Below, piece by piece: positions 33,646 to 41,490 of a stretch of DNA of 64,000 nt. This DNA is from Chryseobacterium sp. (GTDB taxonomy: Bacteria; Bacteroidota; Bacteroidia; Flavobacteriales; Weeksellaceae): positions 124,001-188,000 of the forward strand of contig JAPUEB010000006.1 in assembly GCA_027492795.1 (NCBI GenBank), written 5' to 3'. The first letter of the stretch is position 1. Each line of letters starts with the position of its first letter. Both the position numbers and the translations under genes were made by a program. The notes under the pieces were generated by a model. That model was not told the DNA's origin. It was given only the letters and a program-made list of their open reading frames with translations, and searched no databases.

Positions 33646-33966
33646 CTAATTATTAAAAGTAACGTAATCGTACACCAATTCGCTTTGTTTCGCGTCCAGT
33701 TTGGCTTTTGGAGCCATCGCGTTCATAATTCCCACCCATTTTTCATCGCTGAAACTTTTTGGGTTGGGTAAATCGTGGCATTTTCCGCAACGGTTGTCGA
33801 AAATGGTTTTTCCCTGCGCAATCATGCCTTCTGTAAGTTGTTTTTTGCCGGTAAAAGATGGCGAAACACCAACAACTTTATTAGAAACGGGTTCGGTGGT
33901 AGTTTTACTTTTACACGAAACCAAAAGTGCAACTGCCGCAATTGGAAGAATAAATAGTTTTTTCAT
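33646..33966 (-). CDS. Small c-type cytochrome lipoprotein
   Basis: 106 residues with a lipoprotein signal peptide (LPIAAVALLVSC; Cys18), a Ser/Thr-rich linker, haem site CGKCH (about residue 61) and axial Met in MNAMAPKAKL, ending LVYDYVTFNN. It is paralogous to the 31936 gene, with a longer linker. Likely a membrane-anchored, periplasmic monoheme carrier. It lies 209 bases from apbE, divergent, so it could share regulation with the flavin locus, but no common promoter motif is clear. Confidence 0.85.
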   Translation of the reverse strand: MKKLFILPIAAVALLVSCKSKTTTEPVSNKVVGVSPSFTGKKQLTEGMIAQGKTIFDNRCGKCHDLPNPKSFSDEKWVGIMNAMAPKAKLDAKQSELVYDYVTFNN

Positions 33967-34174
33967 AGCTTAAAATTTTGTTCATTTCCCAAATTTATCA
34001 TTTTTTTTGGTTAGATATTATAATTATTTTTTGAGGAGGTTATTATTAGAAATTTTTATGCAATATGGATTTTGATAATAAATGACGAAAATTTGAAATT
34101 TCAAATATTTCTCATACCGCAGAAATGTTTTTAAGATTTAATTTTTCCTAATTTTATTGAATAATTTTCAGAAA

Positions 34175-35170
34175 ATGAAAACAAAAATTCTTTTCCAAGT
34201 CGTTTTTTTACTTTCAGCCTTTCTTTTCGGGCAAGAAATGATAAAAATAGACGGCAAAGCACAGGGAACAACGTATCATATCTCTTACTACGACAAGCAA
34301 AATCGGAATTTGAAGCCGGAAATTGAACAGATTTTACAGGATTTTGATTTAAGTGTTTCCACGTATAAACCCAATTCCATCATTTCAAAAATCAATAGAA
34401 ATGAACCGGTGAAAGTGGATAAATATTTTAAAGCTTGCTTCAAAAAAGCCAAAGAAGTTTGGAAAAACACAAATGGAGCATTCGACCCGACCGTTTTTTC
34501 TTTGGTTAACGCTTATGGTTTCGGACCCGGAAAAAAGATGAAAATTGAACAGAAAAAAATAGACAGCATATTGCAATTTACCGGTTTTGAAAAAATTTCG
34601 TTGAAAGGAAATAAAATTGTAAAAAAAGATCCGCGGGTTGGGTTGGATTTTAATGCTTTTGCGCAGGGTTATTCGGTGGATGTGGTTTCAGATTTTTTAA
34701 AATCGAAAGGTATAAAATCATTTATCGTGGAAGTTGGCGGCGAAGTTTATGCAAACGGTAAAAAAGCCGACGGAACTAATTGGACCGCTGGAATAGAAAA
34801 ACCCATCGACAACCAAACGAGTACAAATCCTTTGGAAGCCCTTGTTAAACTTGAAAATTTTGCCATCGCAACCTCTGGAAATTATAGAAGATTCTCCATA
34901 GAAAACGGAGTGAAAATTGCACACCACATCGATCCCAAAACAGGACATCCTACCAAAAATAATTTGCTGAGTGCGTCTATTTTTGCAAAAGAATGCATCA
35001 GCGCAGATGCGAATGCGACCGGTGTTCTAGTTCTTGGTTTGGAAAAGGCTAAAACTTTTTTGAAAAACCATCCAGAACTTCAGGCTTTTTTAATTTATTC
35101 GGATGAAAAGGGGAATTACCAGTTTTACGAAACTACTGGTGTAAAAGATATTGTGAAGCAATTGAAATAA
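34175..35170 (+). CDS. apbE: FAD:protein FMN transferase (exported ApbE)
   Basis: Transfers FMN from FAD onto a Thr/Ser of target proteins in the periplasm. 331 residues from ATG 34175 (MKTKILFQVV); a TTG at 34157 would only lengthen the signal peptide. Signal peptide ends near LFGQE. Family landmarks: KAQGTTYHISYYD, LSTYKPNSIISKIN-like region (about 55), FDPTVFSLVNAYGFGP, LDFNAFAQGYSVD, VEVGGEVYANGK, ATSGNYRRF and HHIDPKTGHPT, the Mg/FAD site. No Cys lipobox, so soluble periplasmic. Convergent with the DUF2271 gene, whose product has a candidate acceptor motif. No nqrC or rnfG is nearby. Confidence 0.95.
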   Translation: MKTKILFQVVFLLSAFLFGQEMIKIDGKAQGTTYHISYYDKQNRNLKPEIEQILQDFDLSVSTYKPNSIISKINRNEPVKVDKYFKACFKKAKEVWKNTNGAFDPTVFSLVNAYGFGPGKKMKIEQKKIDSILQFTGFEKISLKGNKIVKKDPRVGLDFNAFAQGYSVDVVSDFLKSKGIKSFIVEVGGEVYANGKKADGTNWTAGIEKPIDNQTSTNPLEALVKLENFAIATSGNYRRFSIENGVKIAHHIDPKTGHPTKNNLLSASIFAKECISADANATGVLVLGLEKAKTFLKNHPELQAFLIYSDEKGNYQFYETTGVKDIVKQLK

Positions 35171-35189
35171 CCTATTTATTATTTCTTTA

Positions 35190-35223
35190 AAAAAAAACCA
35201 CGCAAAAAACGTGGTTTTTCTTT
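35190..35223. terminator. Bidirectional terminator between apbE and the DUF2271 gene
   Basis: AAAACCACG / CGTGGTTTT hairpin flanked by an A run and a T run, between convergent genes. Confidence 0.75.
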
Positions 35224-35236
35224 GTTAATATGAAGG

Positions 35237-36118
35237 TTATTTTTTTAGAAGTTCGTCGTAGTAGGATTTTCCTTTGGTGATGACTTCCACGAAATATAAG
35301 CCCGTTGGTAATTCTTCAATATTGTAAAGTTCAGCTTTCGGCAAATAACGAAGCAGTTTACCGGAAACGTCATAAATTCTCACACCTGTTACATTATCAA
35401 TTCCCTGAATTCTAAAATAATCTGTTACCGGATTTGGATAGAATTTTGGAGAATTTTTTCCATTTACTTCTGTAGTTCCCATTGTAGAAGGCGACCATAA
35501 TAAGGAAACGTTTGTGAAATAGGTTGTATCACCTGTTCCTGTAGGCGGTGTAGTAGTGTTATCTACAGTTGTGGTTCCTTTGGCGAATGTGTAACTTACA
35601 ATAGCATTATGGGCTCCATCTGCAAGCGCTCCTTGCCAAGAACTTTCTATAAAAATAGTGTAATTGCCATCCGGAACCACTGTTCCTGCGTTGTCTTTTC
35701 CATCCCAAGTTACGGAAACCGTTTGTCCAAAAGCGGGCGGAATATTTGTTCCGACAGTGGTTGTTGATCTTGTAGCGCCTGTTACAGCATCCGTAGAAAC
35801 TGCACAAGAAGGATCTGTAGCGTCTAAAAATCCTCCTGCATTCGCTGTTGTAATACATCCTGCTTTAGTTGCCCAAGAAGGAAGGTGGTCTGAAGTTCCC
35901 ATTCCTGCGCCCACATATTTTATTTTGGTTTTTATAAGTGTTCCTGCGGAATTTTCAATCCATACTGCGAATGCATTTTTTGCATTTGTGGCAGAAGGCG
36001 CTGGTGTTGTCGGCTTTGGCTGCAAGTAGGAAAAAGTAAGTGTTCCTGCCGTGGTTTGGGCAAAAACGCAAACTGAAAATCCTATAATTGCCAATAAATT
36101 AAGTAGTTTCGTTTTCAT
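35237..36118 (-). CDS. DUF2271-type secreted protein with predicted flavinylation motif and T9SS sorting domain
   Basis: 293 residues from ATG 36118 (MKTKLLNLLA). Signal peptide to about residue 20 (VCVFAQ). A DUF2271-like domain follows (about 24-215; FAVWIENSAGTLIKT, VTWDGKDNAGTVVPDGNYTIF). Inside it lies DAVTGATRS (Asp110-Thr116), matching the DxxSGAT-type site where ApbE attaches FMN to NqrC/RnfG-like proteins; Thr116 would be the acceptor. A Thr/Pro/Gly linker leads to a type A T9SS sorting domain (FYPNPVTDYFRI, GLYFVEVITKGK). It is the last gene of the five-gene operon and convergent with apbE. The family call is moderate; motif and sorting domain are clear. Confidence 0.82.
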   Translation of the reverse strand: MKTKLLNLLAIIGFSVCVFAQTTAGTLTFSYLQPKPTTPAPSATNAKNAFAVWIENSAGTLIKTKIKYVGAGMGTSDHLPSWATKAGCITTANAGGFLDATDPSCAVSTDAVTGATRSTTTVGTNIPPAFGQTVSVTWDGKDNAGTVVPDGNYTIFIESSWQGALADGAHNAIVSYTFAKGTTTVDNTTTPPTGTGDTTYFTNVSLLWSPSTMGTTEVNGKNSPKFYPNPVTDYFRIQGIDNVTGVRIYDVSGKLLRYLPKAELYNIEELPTGLYFVEVITKGKSYYDELLKK

Positions 36119-36203
36119 TTTAAAATTTATTTTTTTGATTTGGTTAAAAGAGAAAATTGTGGCAAAAACTCTGGTTTGCAATGCTTTTACCACAATCATT
36201 AGG

Positions 36204-36752
36204 TTATAAAGTGAAATTTGCCCAGATTTTTACGTCTTTTGCCACTTTTTGTTTTACCAAAGAAGGAATTTTAATGTTGTAATCTTCCGCTTTTATTGAA
36301 AAAACTGCAGATACTACAATTTTTCCGTTGTCTTTGGACATAGTTGCAGGGATTTTAATTTTCTGTGTAACTCCGTGCAAAGTAAAATCGCCTTCCACAT
36401 AATAGGTCGTTTTTGCAGAAGTAAGTTTTGATGCATCAAAATTCAACACTTTTCCGGTAAAGGTAGATTTCGGATACTTGTCGGACTCCAAATAATTTTC
36501 ATTAAAATGTTCTTCCATCAAGGGAACTTTGAATTTAAAACTTTTGATTAGCGCCTGAACCGCAACTGCATTCGTTTTGGTATCCAAAACCGCAGAAACG
36601 GTGCTGTTGGTGGCGGCAACTTCTTCAAGTGCCGTAGGAACAGATGCCAAAAACTTCACCTGTCCGCTTTTCGTAATCAATTTTTGTCCGAATGTTAAAT
36701 TTCCTAATAGAAATAAGAAACTTAATATCACTACATTTTTTAGTATTTTCAT
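36204..36752 (-). CDS. YceI family periplasmic protein
   Basis: 182 residues with signal peptide (to about 22, GNLTFGQ) and the YceI lipocalin-like fold: VKFLASVPTALEEVAATNSTVSAVLD, FKFKVPLMEEHFNENYLESDKYP cited as landmarks in parts, FTLHGVTQKIKIPATM, and a C-terminal VAKDVKIWANFTL. YceI proteins bind isoprenoid chains such as quinones in a hydrophobic barrel. In this operon a quinone or lipid role next to a cytochrome is plausible but inferred. Its start is 26 bases after the cytochrome gene stop. Confidence 0.9.
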   Translation of the reverse strand: MKILKNVVILSFLFLLGNLTFGQKLITKSGQVKFLASVPTALEEVAATNSTVSAVLDTKTNAVAVQALIKSFKFKVPLMEEHFNENYLESDKYPKSTFTGKVLNFDASKLTSAKTTYYVEGDFTLHGVTQKIKIPATMSKDNGKIVVSAVFSIKAEDYNIKIPSLVKQKVAKDVKIWANFTL

Positions 36753-36778
36753 TTTTTTAAATTTTGTTTAATTAATAA

Positions 36779-37102
36779 TTATTCCGGCATTCCGGCGTTT
36801 TTCCAGTTTTGTATCACTTGAATGGTGGTGGATGGCAATGCTCCTGCAGGAGGCATCGTTCCGTTGTTCATAGTAGATAATACGGTTGTGATATTGTTTT
36901 TTACCTGAGTGTAGTTTTCTAAAAAAGGCATTTCTCCTCCCGCTGTAGAGTGGCAACTGGTGCAACTTGCCGTCATAATTGGTTTTACGTTATTGTTGTA
37001 AGTTACGGTGGTGGGAACTGCTGGTGAAATGTCTTCGTAAGTCCTTGTGTCGCATGAGGTTATCAATGAAAGCCCCAAAATCGATATGAATATTTTTTTC
37101 AT
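36779..37102 (-). CDS. c-type cytochrome lipoprotein
   Basis: 107 residues: lipoprotein signal peptide ending LITSC (Cys17), then TYNNNVKPIMTASCTSCH with one haem site (CTSCH, about residue 47-51), a middle helix region, and MNNGTMPPAGALP carrying the axial Met. The NNNVKPIM...CxxCH layout is that of the planctomycete-type/PSCyt-like cytochromes, different from the two small cytochromes upstream. Operon neighbours on both sides are within 26 bases. It probably shuttles electrons at the outer or inner membrane surface. Confidence 0.85.
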   Translation of the reverse strand: MKKIFISILGLSLITSCDTRTYEDISPAVPTTVTYNNNVKPIMTASCTSCHSTAGGEMPFLENYTQVKNNITTVLSTMNNGTMPPAGALPSTTIQVIQNWKNAGMPE

Positions 37103-37123
37103 TTTATTAAAAGGTGATTAAAA

Positions 37124-37999
37124 TTAAAATACACGATACATGTTAAACCCTAAATAAATTCCGCCTTCGCCTATATTTCCTGCCGTATTGCTGAAGTAGC
37201 CAACTTCGCTCATTCTTTGGCTGTTGGAAAGTAGAAGTTGGAAAACGTGTCCTCCCGTATCAATATCAACGCCCAAAGAAACAGGATTGTAGTAGGATTT
37301 GGTATTTGCAGGGTTTATTCTCAAGCCATATTCAGCGTTGACACTTACTCGGTTTGAAAGCTTGAATCTTCCTCCTGCTGCAACTATTTGGTCGTTTTTA
37401 TTTTCTGTATTGGGATCAATCAAATTTTTGTGAATCCAAACTCCAGCGAGTTCCAACGATATTTTATCGTTTATCATTCTGGAAATCAACAGTTGCGTGG
37501 AGTAGGACAATTTATCATTAAATTGGATGTTAGGATAAGTTGCCTGCTTCAGATTGGTGTTGATGTTCACAGAATTGTATCCTACCATTGTTACGGGCAT
37601 ATTTTCAGATTGCAGTGCGAAACGGTATTTTGCGGTAAGCTCATAAAGTTTCGGGTTTTGTCTGGTAACGCCCAAAGAAAGCCAATCGTTAATACCGTAG
37701 ATGAAACCAAGCTTTGTGGTGGCTTTATCCATTCCTAAAAAATTGTCGAGGAAATTAACGTCTTCACCGCCTATTGCGCCAAAACGGTGGGTAACAATCA
37801 TATAAAGTTCCTTTTTTGCAGGTGTTTTAGTAGATTGCATATTTACGATTTGCAAAGCCTTAAAGGCAGTTGCCGTGCTCATTTCGAGTTTTTGCTCCAC
37901 ATTTCCGCTGTCCAGTGATTTTAGCAAATCATCCTGTCCAAACATCACGGATGCAAAGGAAATTAAGAAAATCAAACTTATAAATCTTGCTAGTTTCAT
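37124..37999 (-). CDS. DUF5777 family beta-barrel protein
   Basis: 291 residues with a signal peptide (to about 21, ASVMFGQDD) followed by an outer-membrane beta-barrel of roughly a dozen strands (HRFGAIGGEDVNFLDNFLGMDKATT, YGINDWLSLGVTRQNPK, GGIYLGFNMYRVF at the end, with terminal aromatic). DUF5777 members are found in Bacteroidota beside YceI and cytochrome genes. Their substrate is unknown. The barrel is too small for a multihaem conduit of the MtrB kind (26-28 strands). Second gene of the operon, 19 bases after the OB-fold gene. Confidence 0.82.
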   Translation of the reverse strand: MKLARFISLIFLISFASVMFGQDDLLKSLDSGNVEQKLEMSTATAFKALQIVNMQSTKTPAKKELYMIVTHRFGAIGGEDVNFLDNFLGMDKATTKLGFIYGINDWLSLGVTRQNPKLYELTAKYRFALQSENMPVTMVGYNSVNINTNLKQATYPNIQFNDKLSYSTQLLISRMINDKISLELAGVWIHKNLIDPNTENKNDQIVAAGGRFKLSNRVSVNAEYGLRINPANTKSYYNPVSLGVDIDTGGHVFQLLLSNSQRMSEVGYFSNTAGNIGEGGIYLGFNMYRVF

Positions 38000-38018
38000 T
38001 TTAAATTATTTTAAGTTT

Positions 38019-38402
38019 TTATTTAACAATAGTGCATTGGTCCAGCTGAACGGATTCTACCAAGCTGTCATAACCTACCAATCTTCCTTTTATAGAAAGT
38101 TTATCGCCTGCTTTTATGTTCGCTACAGGTGCTGCAAATTTGAAATCTACCCCGTCGAAAGAAACCGTATCTCCAGCCGCGCTCGTAACAACGCCGGAAA
38201 CCTCAATTGCTTTATCTTGGTATTTTTTTGTTGCGGCGGTTTCATTTGATACAAATTCACCCTTCAAAGCTGCCGAATTGATTTTAAAATCCGCAGAAGA
38301 TGTGGTGTAATCCTTCACTCCGTAGTAATAGGACATATAATAATATGCGCCGTAGCCAATGATTGCTAGGAGTGCAAGTCCAATTAGTATTTTCTTAAGC
38401 AT
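38019..38402 (-). CDS. OB-fold (tRNA_anti-like) membrane-anchored protein
   Basis: 127 residues: one N-terminal membrane anchor (about 4-24, LIGLALLAIIGYGAYYYMSYYY), a stretch with DYTTSSADFKINSAALKGEF, and an OB-fold core (YQDKAIEVSGVV, GDKLSIKGRLVGYD, VQLDQCTIVK). Bacteroidota proteins of this tRNA_anti-like family are periplasmic and of unknown function. It is the first gene of the five-gene operon and probably sets its promoter boundary. Confidence 0.8.
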   Translation of the reverse strand: MLKKILIGLALLAIIGYGAYYYMSYYYGVKDYTTSSADFKINSAALKGEFVSNETAATKKYQDKAIEVSGVVTSAAGDTVSFDGVDFKFAAPVANIKAGDKLSIKGRLVGYDSLVESVQLDQCTIVK

Positions 38403-38418
38403 TGTGTGAAATTTTAAT

Positions 38419-38445
38419 CAAAATTATATCTATTGCAAAAAACAA
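38419..38445 (-). promoter_or_regulatory. Candidate promoter of the OB-fold to DUF2271 operon
   Basis: Minus strand: TTG (38443-38445), 16-base spacer, TAATTTTG (38419-38426), 16 bases before the ATG at 38402. Spacing is a little short. Confidence 0.45.
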
Positions 38446-38565
38446 TTATGAAAAATAATATGATATTGCTCATAAAATAAAAAAATCATAAAACATTATA
38501 GTCAGGTTGTATATTTTTTTTAAATACTATTTATACAATCAATATTTAGAGTGATGCGAACTTGT

Positions 38566-38573
38566 TATATTTG
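38566..38573 (+). promoter_or_regulatory. -7 promoter element of meaB
   Basis: TATATTTG matches TAnnTTTG, ending 16 bases before the ATG at 38590. It overlaps the upstream in-frame codons from 38551, so 38590 is the preferred meaB start. No TTG at the usual distance. Confidence 0.5.
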
Positions 38574-38589
38574 TAATGAAATAGATTTT

Positions 38590-39576
38590 ATGATTTCTGT
38601 AAAAAATATAATTGAGGGAATAAAAAACGCAGACAAAAGACTTCTCGGAAAGGCCATTACTTTGATTGAAAGTAAAAAACCCGAACACAGAAAGCTTGCA
38701 GAGGAACTATTAAAGGCAATCATGCCTTTCACTGGAAATTCCGTTCGTGTTGGAATTACTGGAGTTCCAGGCGCCGGAAAATCTACATTTATTGAAAATT
38801 TTGGGAGATTGGCGATAAAAAAAGGCAAAAAAGTAGCGGTTTTAGCCATCGATCCAAGTTCTTCGCTCAATAAAGGCTCAATTTTGGGGGATAAAACCAG
38901 AATGGAAGAATTGTCGAAAGAAGAAAACGCCTTTATCCGTCCTTCGCCAAGTTCCGGATTTTTGGGCGGTGTTGCGAATACTACTTTTGAAACCATGTTG
39001 CTCTGTGAAGCCGCAGGTTACGACTATATTTTGATAGAAACTGTTGGAGTAGGGCAAAGCGAAGTTTTGGTTGCTGATATTACCGATGTTTTTCTTTTTC
39101 TAAAAATTATTGGCGGCGGTGATGAACTTCAAGGGATAAAACGCGGCATTATGGAAATGGTGGATCTTATTTTCATCAATAAAGTGGACGAAGAAAATCT
39201 GCAAAAAGCGAAAATGACCAAACAAGAACTTCTGCGAGCTTTATTTTTCATGCCAGAAAAAGAAAAAGATTGGAAAACGCCCGTTTTGCTTGGTTCTGCG
39301 CTGAATAATGAAGGACTGGAAAGGGTTTTCGAGAAAATAGATGATTTTATCAACCTGAAAAAGAAATCAGGGAGTTTTGAGAAAATCAGGAAAAACCAAT
39401 CGGAAAAACGTTTTGAATATTGGGTTCAAGAATATATCCTCCAAATGACCAAAAAAGAAAATTCCGAAGAAAATTCATTTGAAAAACATAAAAAAAATGC
39501 CTCCGAACTGAAGGGAAATCCAAGCTCGGAAGCAAAACTCTTCGTTGAAAAACTTTTAGGCAAACTTATTTCTTAA
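38590..39576 (+). CDS. meaB: Methylmalonyl-CoA mutase-associated GTPase MeaB
   Basis: G3E-family GTPase protecting and loading methylmalonyl-CoA mutase with cobalamin. 328 residues from ATG 38590 (MISVKNIIEG). Landmarks: VGITGVPGAGKSTFIE (Walker A), LAIDPSSSLNKGSILGDKTRM, RPSPSSGFLGG, IETVGVGQSE, INKVDEEN (NKxD) and a helical dimerisation tail. No mutase genes are in the window, so it acts in trans. ArgK, the related name, is the same family. Convergent 3' overlap of 11 bases with the DUF4251 gene. Confidence 0.93.
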   Translation: MISVKNIIEGIKNADKRLLGKAITLIESKKPEHRKLAEELLKAIMPFTGNSVRVGITGVPGAGKSTFIENFGRLAIKKGKKVAVLAIDPSSSLNKGSILGDKTRMEELSKEENAFIRPSPSSGFLGGVANTTFETMLLCEAAGYDYILIETVGVGQSEVLVADITDVFLFLKIIGGGDELQGIKRGIMEMVDLIFINKVDEENLQKAKMTKQELLRALFFMPEKEKDWKTPVLLGSALNNEGLERVFEKIDDFINLKKKSGSFEKIRKNQSEKRFEYWVQEYILQMTKKENSEENSFEKHKKNASELKGNPSSEAKLFVEKLLGKLIS

Positions 39577-40099
39577 GCTCCTCGTTTTTCATGATAAAAC
39601 CATCATAAGAAATCGGCGACCTGTCGTTCGCGTCTACCGATACAAAGGCTTTTCCGTTTTTGTAGATTTCTATAATGATTAATCTTATGTGCGAAACATC
39701 ATTCGGAATAATCCTAAAAACATAGTTTCCTTTTTTGCTTAAAGATTTTTGGATTTGGTAATCTTTTGAGGTAAATCTTAAACTTTGTTTATCGGTATTG
39801 TACGTATTTCCACCGTAAGACCTCCCAAAATAAGGCAGTGTCGCAATTAATTCTTTGTTTTTCATTTCCAAAGTGTAGCCATAATCCAAATCTAACATTC
39901 GGGAAGAACTGTAATTGGGAATAGAGTTGGCGATGTTCATCACATCTTGATTTACAGGGTTTGCTTTTTGTGCCATGAAGGTGAATTGTTCTTCAGCAAT
40001 TACTTTTTCCAAAGCAGTTTTTTCCATGTAAATTTGTGAGGAACAGCTCTGAAATGCAAGTAAGAACATTCCTAAAAATATAAAAATTGTTTTTTTCAT
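39566..40099 (-). CDS. DUF4251 family lipoprotein
   Basis: 177 residues with a lipoprotein signal (MFLLAFQSCSS; Cys19), then a domain with EKVIAEEQFTFMAQKANP, LDLDYGYTLEMKNKELIATLPYFGRSYGG, and GKAFVSVDANDRSPISYDG, the pattern of DUF4251. The DUF4251 fold is a periplasmic or outer-membrane-anchored beta domain of unknown function in Bacteroidota. Its 3' end overlaps meaB by 11 bases. Confidence 0.8.
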   Translation of the reverse strand: MKKTIFIFLGMFLLAFQSCSSQIYMEKTALEKVIAEEQFTFMAQKANPVNQDVMNIANSIPNYSSSRMLDLDYGYTLEMKNKELIATLPYFGRSYGGNTYNTDKQSLRFTSKDYQIQKSLSKKGNYVFRIIPNDVSHIRLIIIEIYKNGKAFVSVDANDRSPISYDGFIMKNEELKK

Positions 40100-40231
40100 T
40101 GGGAATTTTGATATTATTTTAAAACAGTTTTAAAGTAAAACTATTATTTCAATATTTGAAAAATTATTTATATAATCTATACAAATTTAGTGCAAAAGTT
40201 CTTTAATGATTCATTTGGAACAAAAATTGTG

Positions 40232-40239
40232 TAATTTTG
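40232..40239 (+). promoter_or_regulatory. -7 promoter element of the M48 peptidase gene
   Basis: TAATTTTG matches TAnnTTTG, 22 bases before the ATG at 40262. The TTG at 40215 is only 14 bases upstream, so the -33 element is unclear. Confidence 0.4.
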
Positions 40240-40261
40240 AATAATCAAATAACAATTCACT

Positions 40262-41068
40262 ATGAAATTATACAAAATTTTAGGAATCGGCGCACTTACT
40301 GCTTCAATGGTAGCTTGCAGCACGAACCCTGTAACTGGTAGAAGGTCTTTGCAGATTGCAAATGATGCTGAAATTGCATCAATGGCTGCAACAGAATATC
40401 AAAAAGCACTTACACAGGCGAAAGTAATTTCGGGAACTACACAGGCAAAAGCCGTATCTAATGTTGGTTTAAGAATAAAAAACGCAGCCAATAATTATTA
40501 TAGAAACTTGGGAAGAGAGGGCGACCTTGCCAATTATAATTGGGAATTTAATCTTTTGGAAAGTCCACAACTGAACGCTTGGTGTATGCCTGGTGGAAAA
40601 GTGGCGGTTTATACAGGAATTTTGCCGGTAACAAAAGATGAAACCGGACTTGCCGTAGTAATGGGTCACGAAATTTCCCACGCTCTTGCAGGACACGGAA
40701 ATGAAAGAATTTCACAAGCAATGGTAGCTCAACTTGGTGGTGCAGTTTTGGGTACTGCAATTTCCAATGCACAGTGGGCGCAAATTTTTTCACAAGTTTA
40801 TCCTATAGGTGCACAAGTTGGACTATTGGCTTATGGTAGAAAACAGGAATTGGAAGCCGACCAAATGGGACTTTACTTAATGGGAATGGCTGGTTACGAC
40901 CCAAGACAGGCAATTCCTTTCTGGAACAGGATGGAAGCTGCTTCATCCGGAAACCAAAGACCACCGGAATTTCTTTCTACCCACCCTGGTCCGGAAAACC
41001 GCATCGCTGGCTTGAACAGCTATATGGATAAGGCGATGGAATATTACAGAGCAGCCGGAGGAAAATAA
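40262..41068 (+). CDS. M48 family metallopeptidase lipoprotein (BepA/LoiP-like)
   Basis: Zinc protease of the envelope. 268 residues: lipobox ASMVAC (Cys19), then STNPVTGRRSLQ, MGHEISHALAGHG (HExxH zinc site at about 140-144) and ELEADQMGLYLMGMAGYDP, whose Glu is the third ligand. STHPGPENRI near the end matches the M48 C-terminal motif. Relatives remove misfolded outer-membrane proteins. Monocistronic; a hairpin (AAAAAACCTTTC / GAAAGGTTTTTT, 41095-41138) ends it. Confidence 0.93.
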   Translation: MKLYKILGIGALTASMVACSTNPVTGRRSLQIANDAEIASMAATEYQKALTQAKVISGTTQAKAVSNVGLRIKNAANNYYRNLGREGDLANYNWEFNLLESPQLNAWCMPGGKVAVYTGILPVTKDETGLAVVMGHEISHALAGHGNERISQAMVAQLGGAVLGTAISNAQWAQIFSQVYPIGAQVGLLAYGRKQELEADQMGLYLMGMAGYDPRQAIPFWNRMEAASSGNQRPPEFLSTHPGPENRIAGLNSYMDKAMEYYRAAGGK

Positions 41069-41094
41069 TAGAAACTTTAAAATAAATCTTAATA

Positions 41095-41138
41095 AAAAAA
41101 CCTTTCTGAATTTTTAGTAAATTTGGAAAGGTTTTTTT
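41095..41138 (+). terminator. Terminator of the M48 peptidase gene
   Basis: AAAAAACCTTTC / GAAAGGTTTTTT with an AT-rich loop of about 18 bases and a T run. Confidence 0.7.
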
Positions 41139-41151
41139 ATAAAACATCATT

Positions 41152-41481
41152 ATGAAAAATTTGACTTTTATAGGTATTATTCTTTTGGCATTGGCTTTCT
41201 TGCTTTACTATATGCTTCCGGAATTTTCAATTGTAAGGCTTTTTGAGCCTATAAATTTGATGGGAATTCTTGCAGGAATCGGAATTGGGCTCATTATTGG
41301 CGGAATTGTAGGCTACGTAAGCAAAGGTTCTGCAATAAAACAGGAGCAAAAGCGTAAAGAATTCAAACAATTGCAGAAAGAAAAAGCCGAATTGGAAAAG
41401 CAAGCTGCCGAATTAGCGAAACAGCAGGAAAAAACGGTAAATCAAACAAATATTTCACCTAATAATCCACCGAATTATTGA
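41152..41481 (+). CDS. Small membrane protein with coiled-coil tail
   Basis: 109 residues: two membrane helices (about 3-21 and 38-57, MGILAGIGIGLIIGGIVGYVS) and a charged, heptad-rich C-terminus (KRKEFKQLQKEKAELEKQAAELAKQQ) likely forming a cytoplasmic coiled coil, ending in an Asn/Pro tail. Not recognised as a named family. The ATG is preceded by the M48 terminator, so it has its own transcript or reads through. Confidence 0.65.
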   Translation: MKNLTFIGIILLALAFLLYYMLPEFSIVRLFEPINLMGILAGIGIGLIIGGIVGYVSKGSAIKQEQKRKEFKQLQKEKAELEKQAAELAKQQEKTVNQTNISPNNPPNY

Positions 41482-41490
41482 TTGATTTTT

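Noticed and set aside
36204-36752. Lipocalin-type stress protein unrelated to redox
   Set aside because: Kept as YceI, because it is within the cytochrome operon; the separate-function reading cannot be excluded but is less supported.
37124-37999. MtrB-like porin-cytochrome conduit
   Set aside because: Barrel is about half or less of the needed size and the cytochromes are monohaem.
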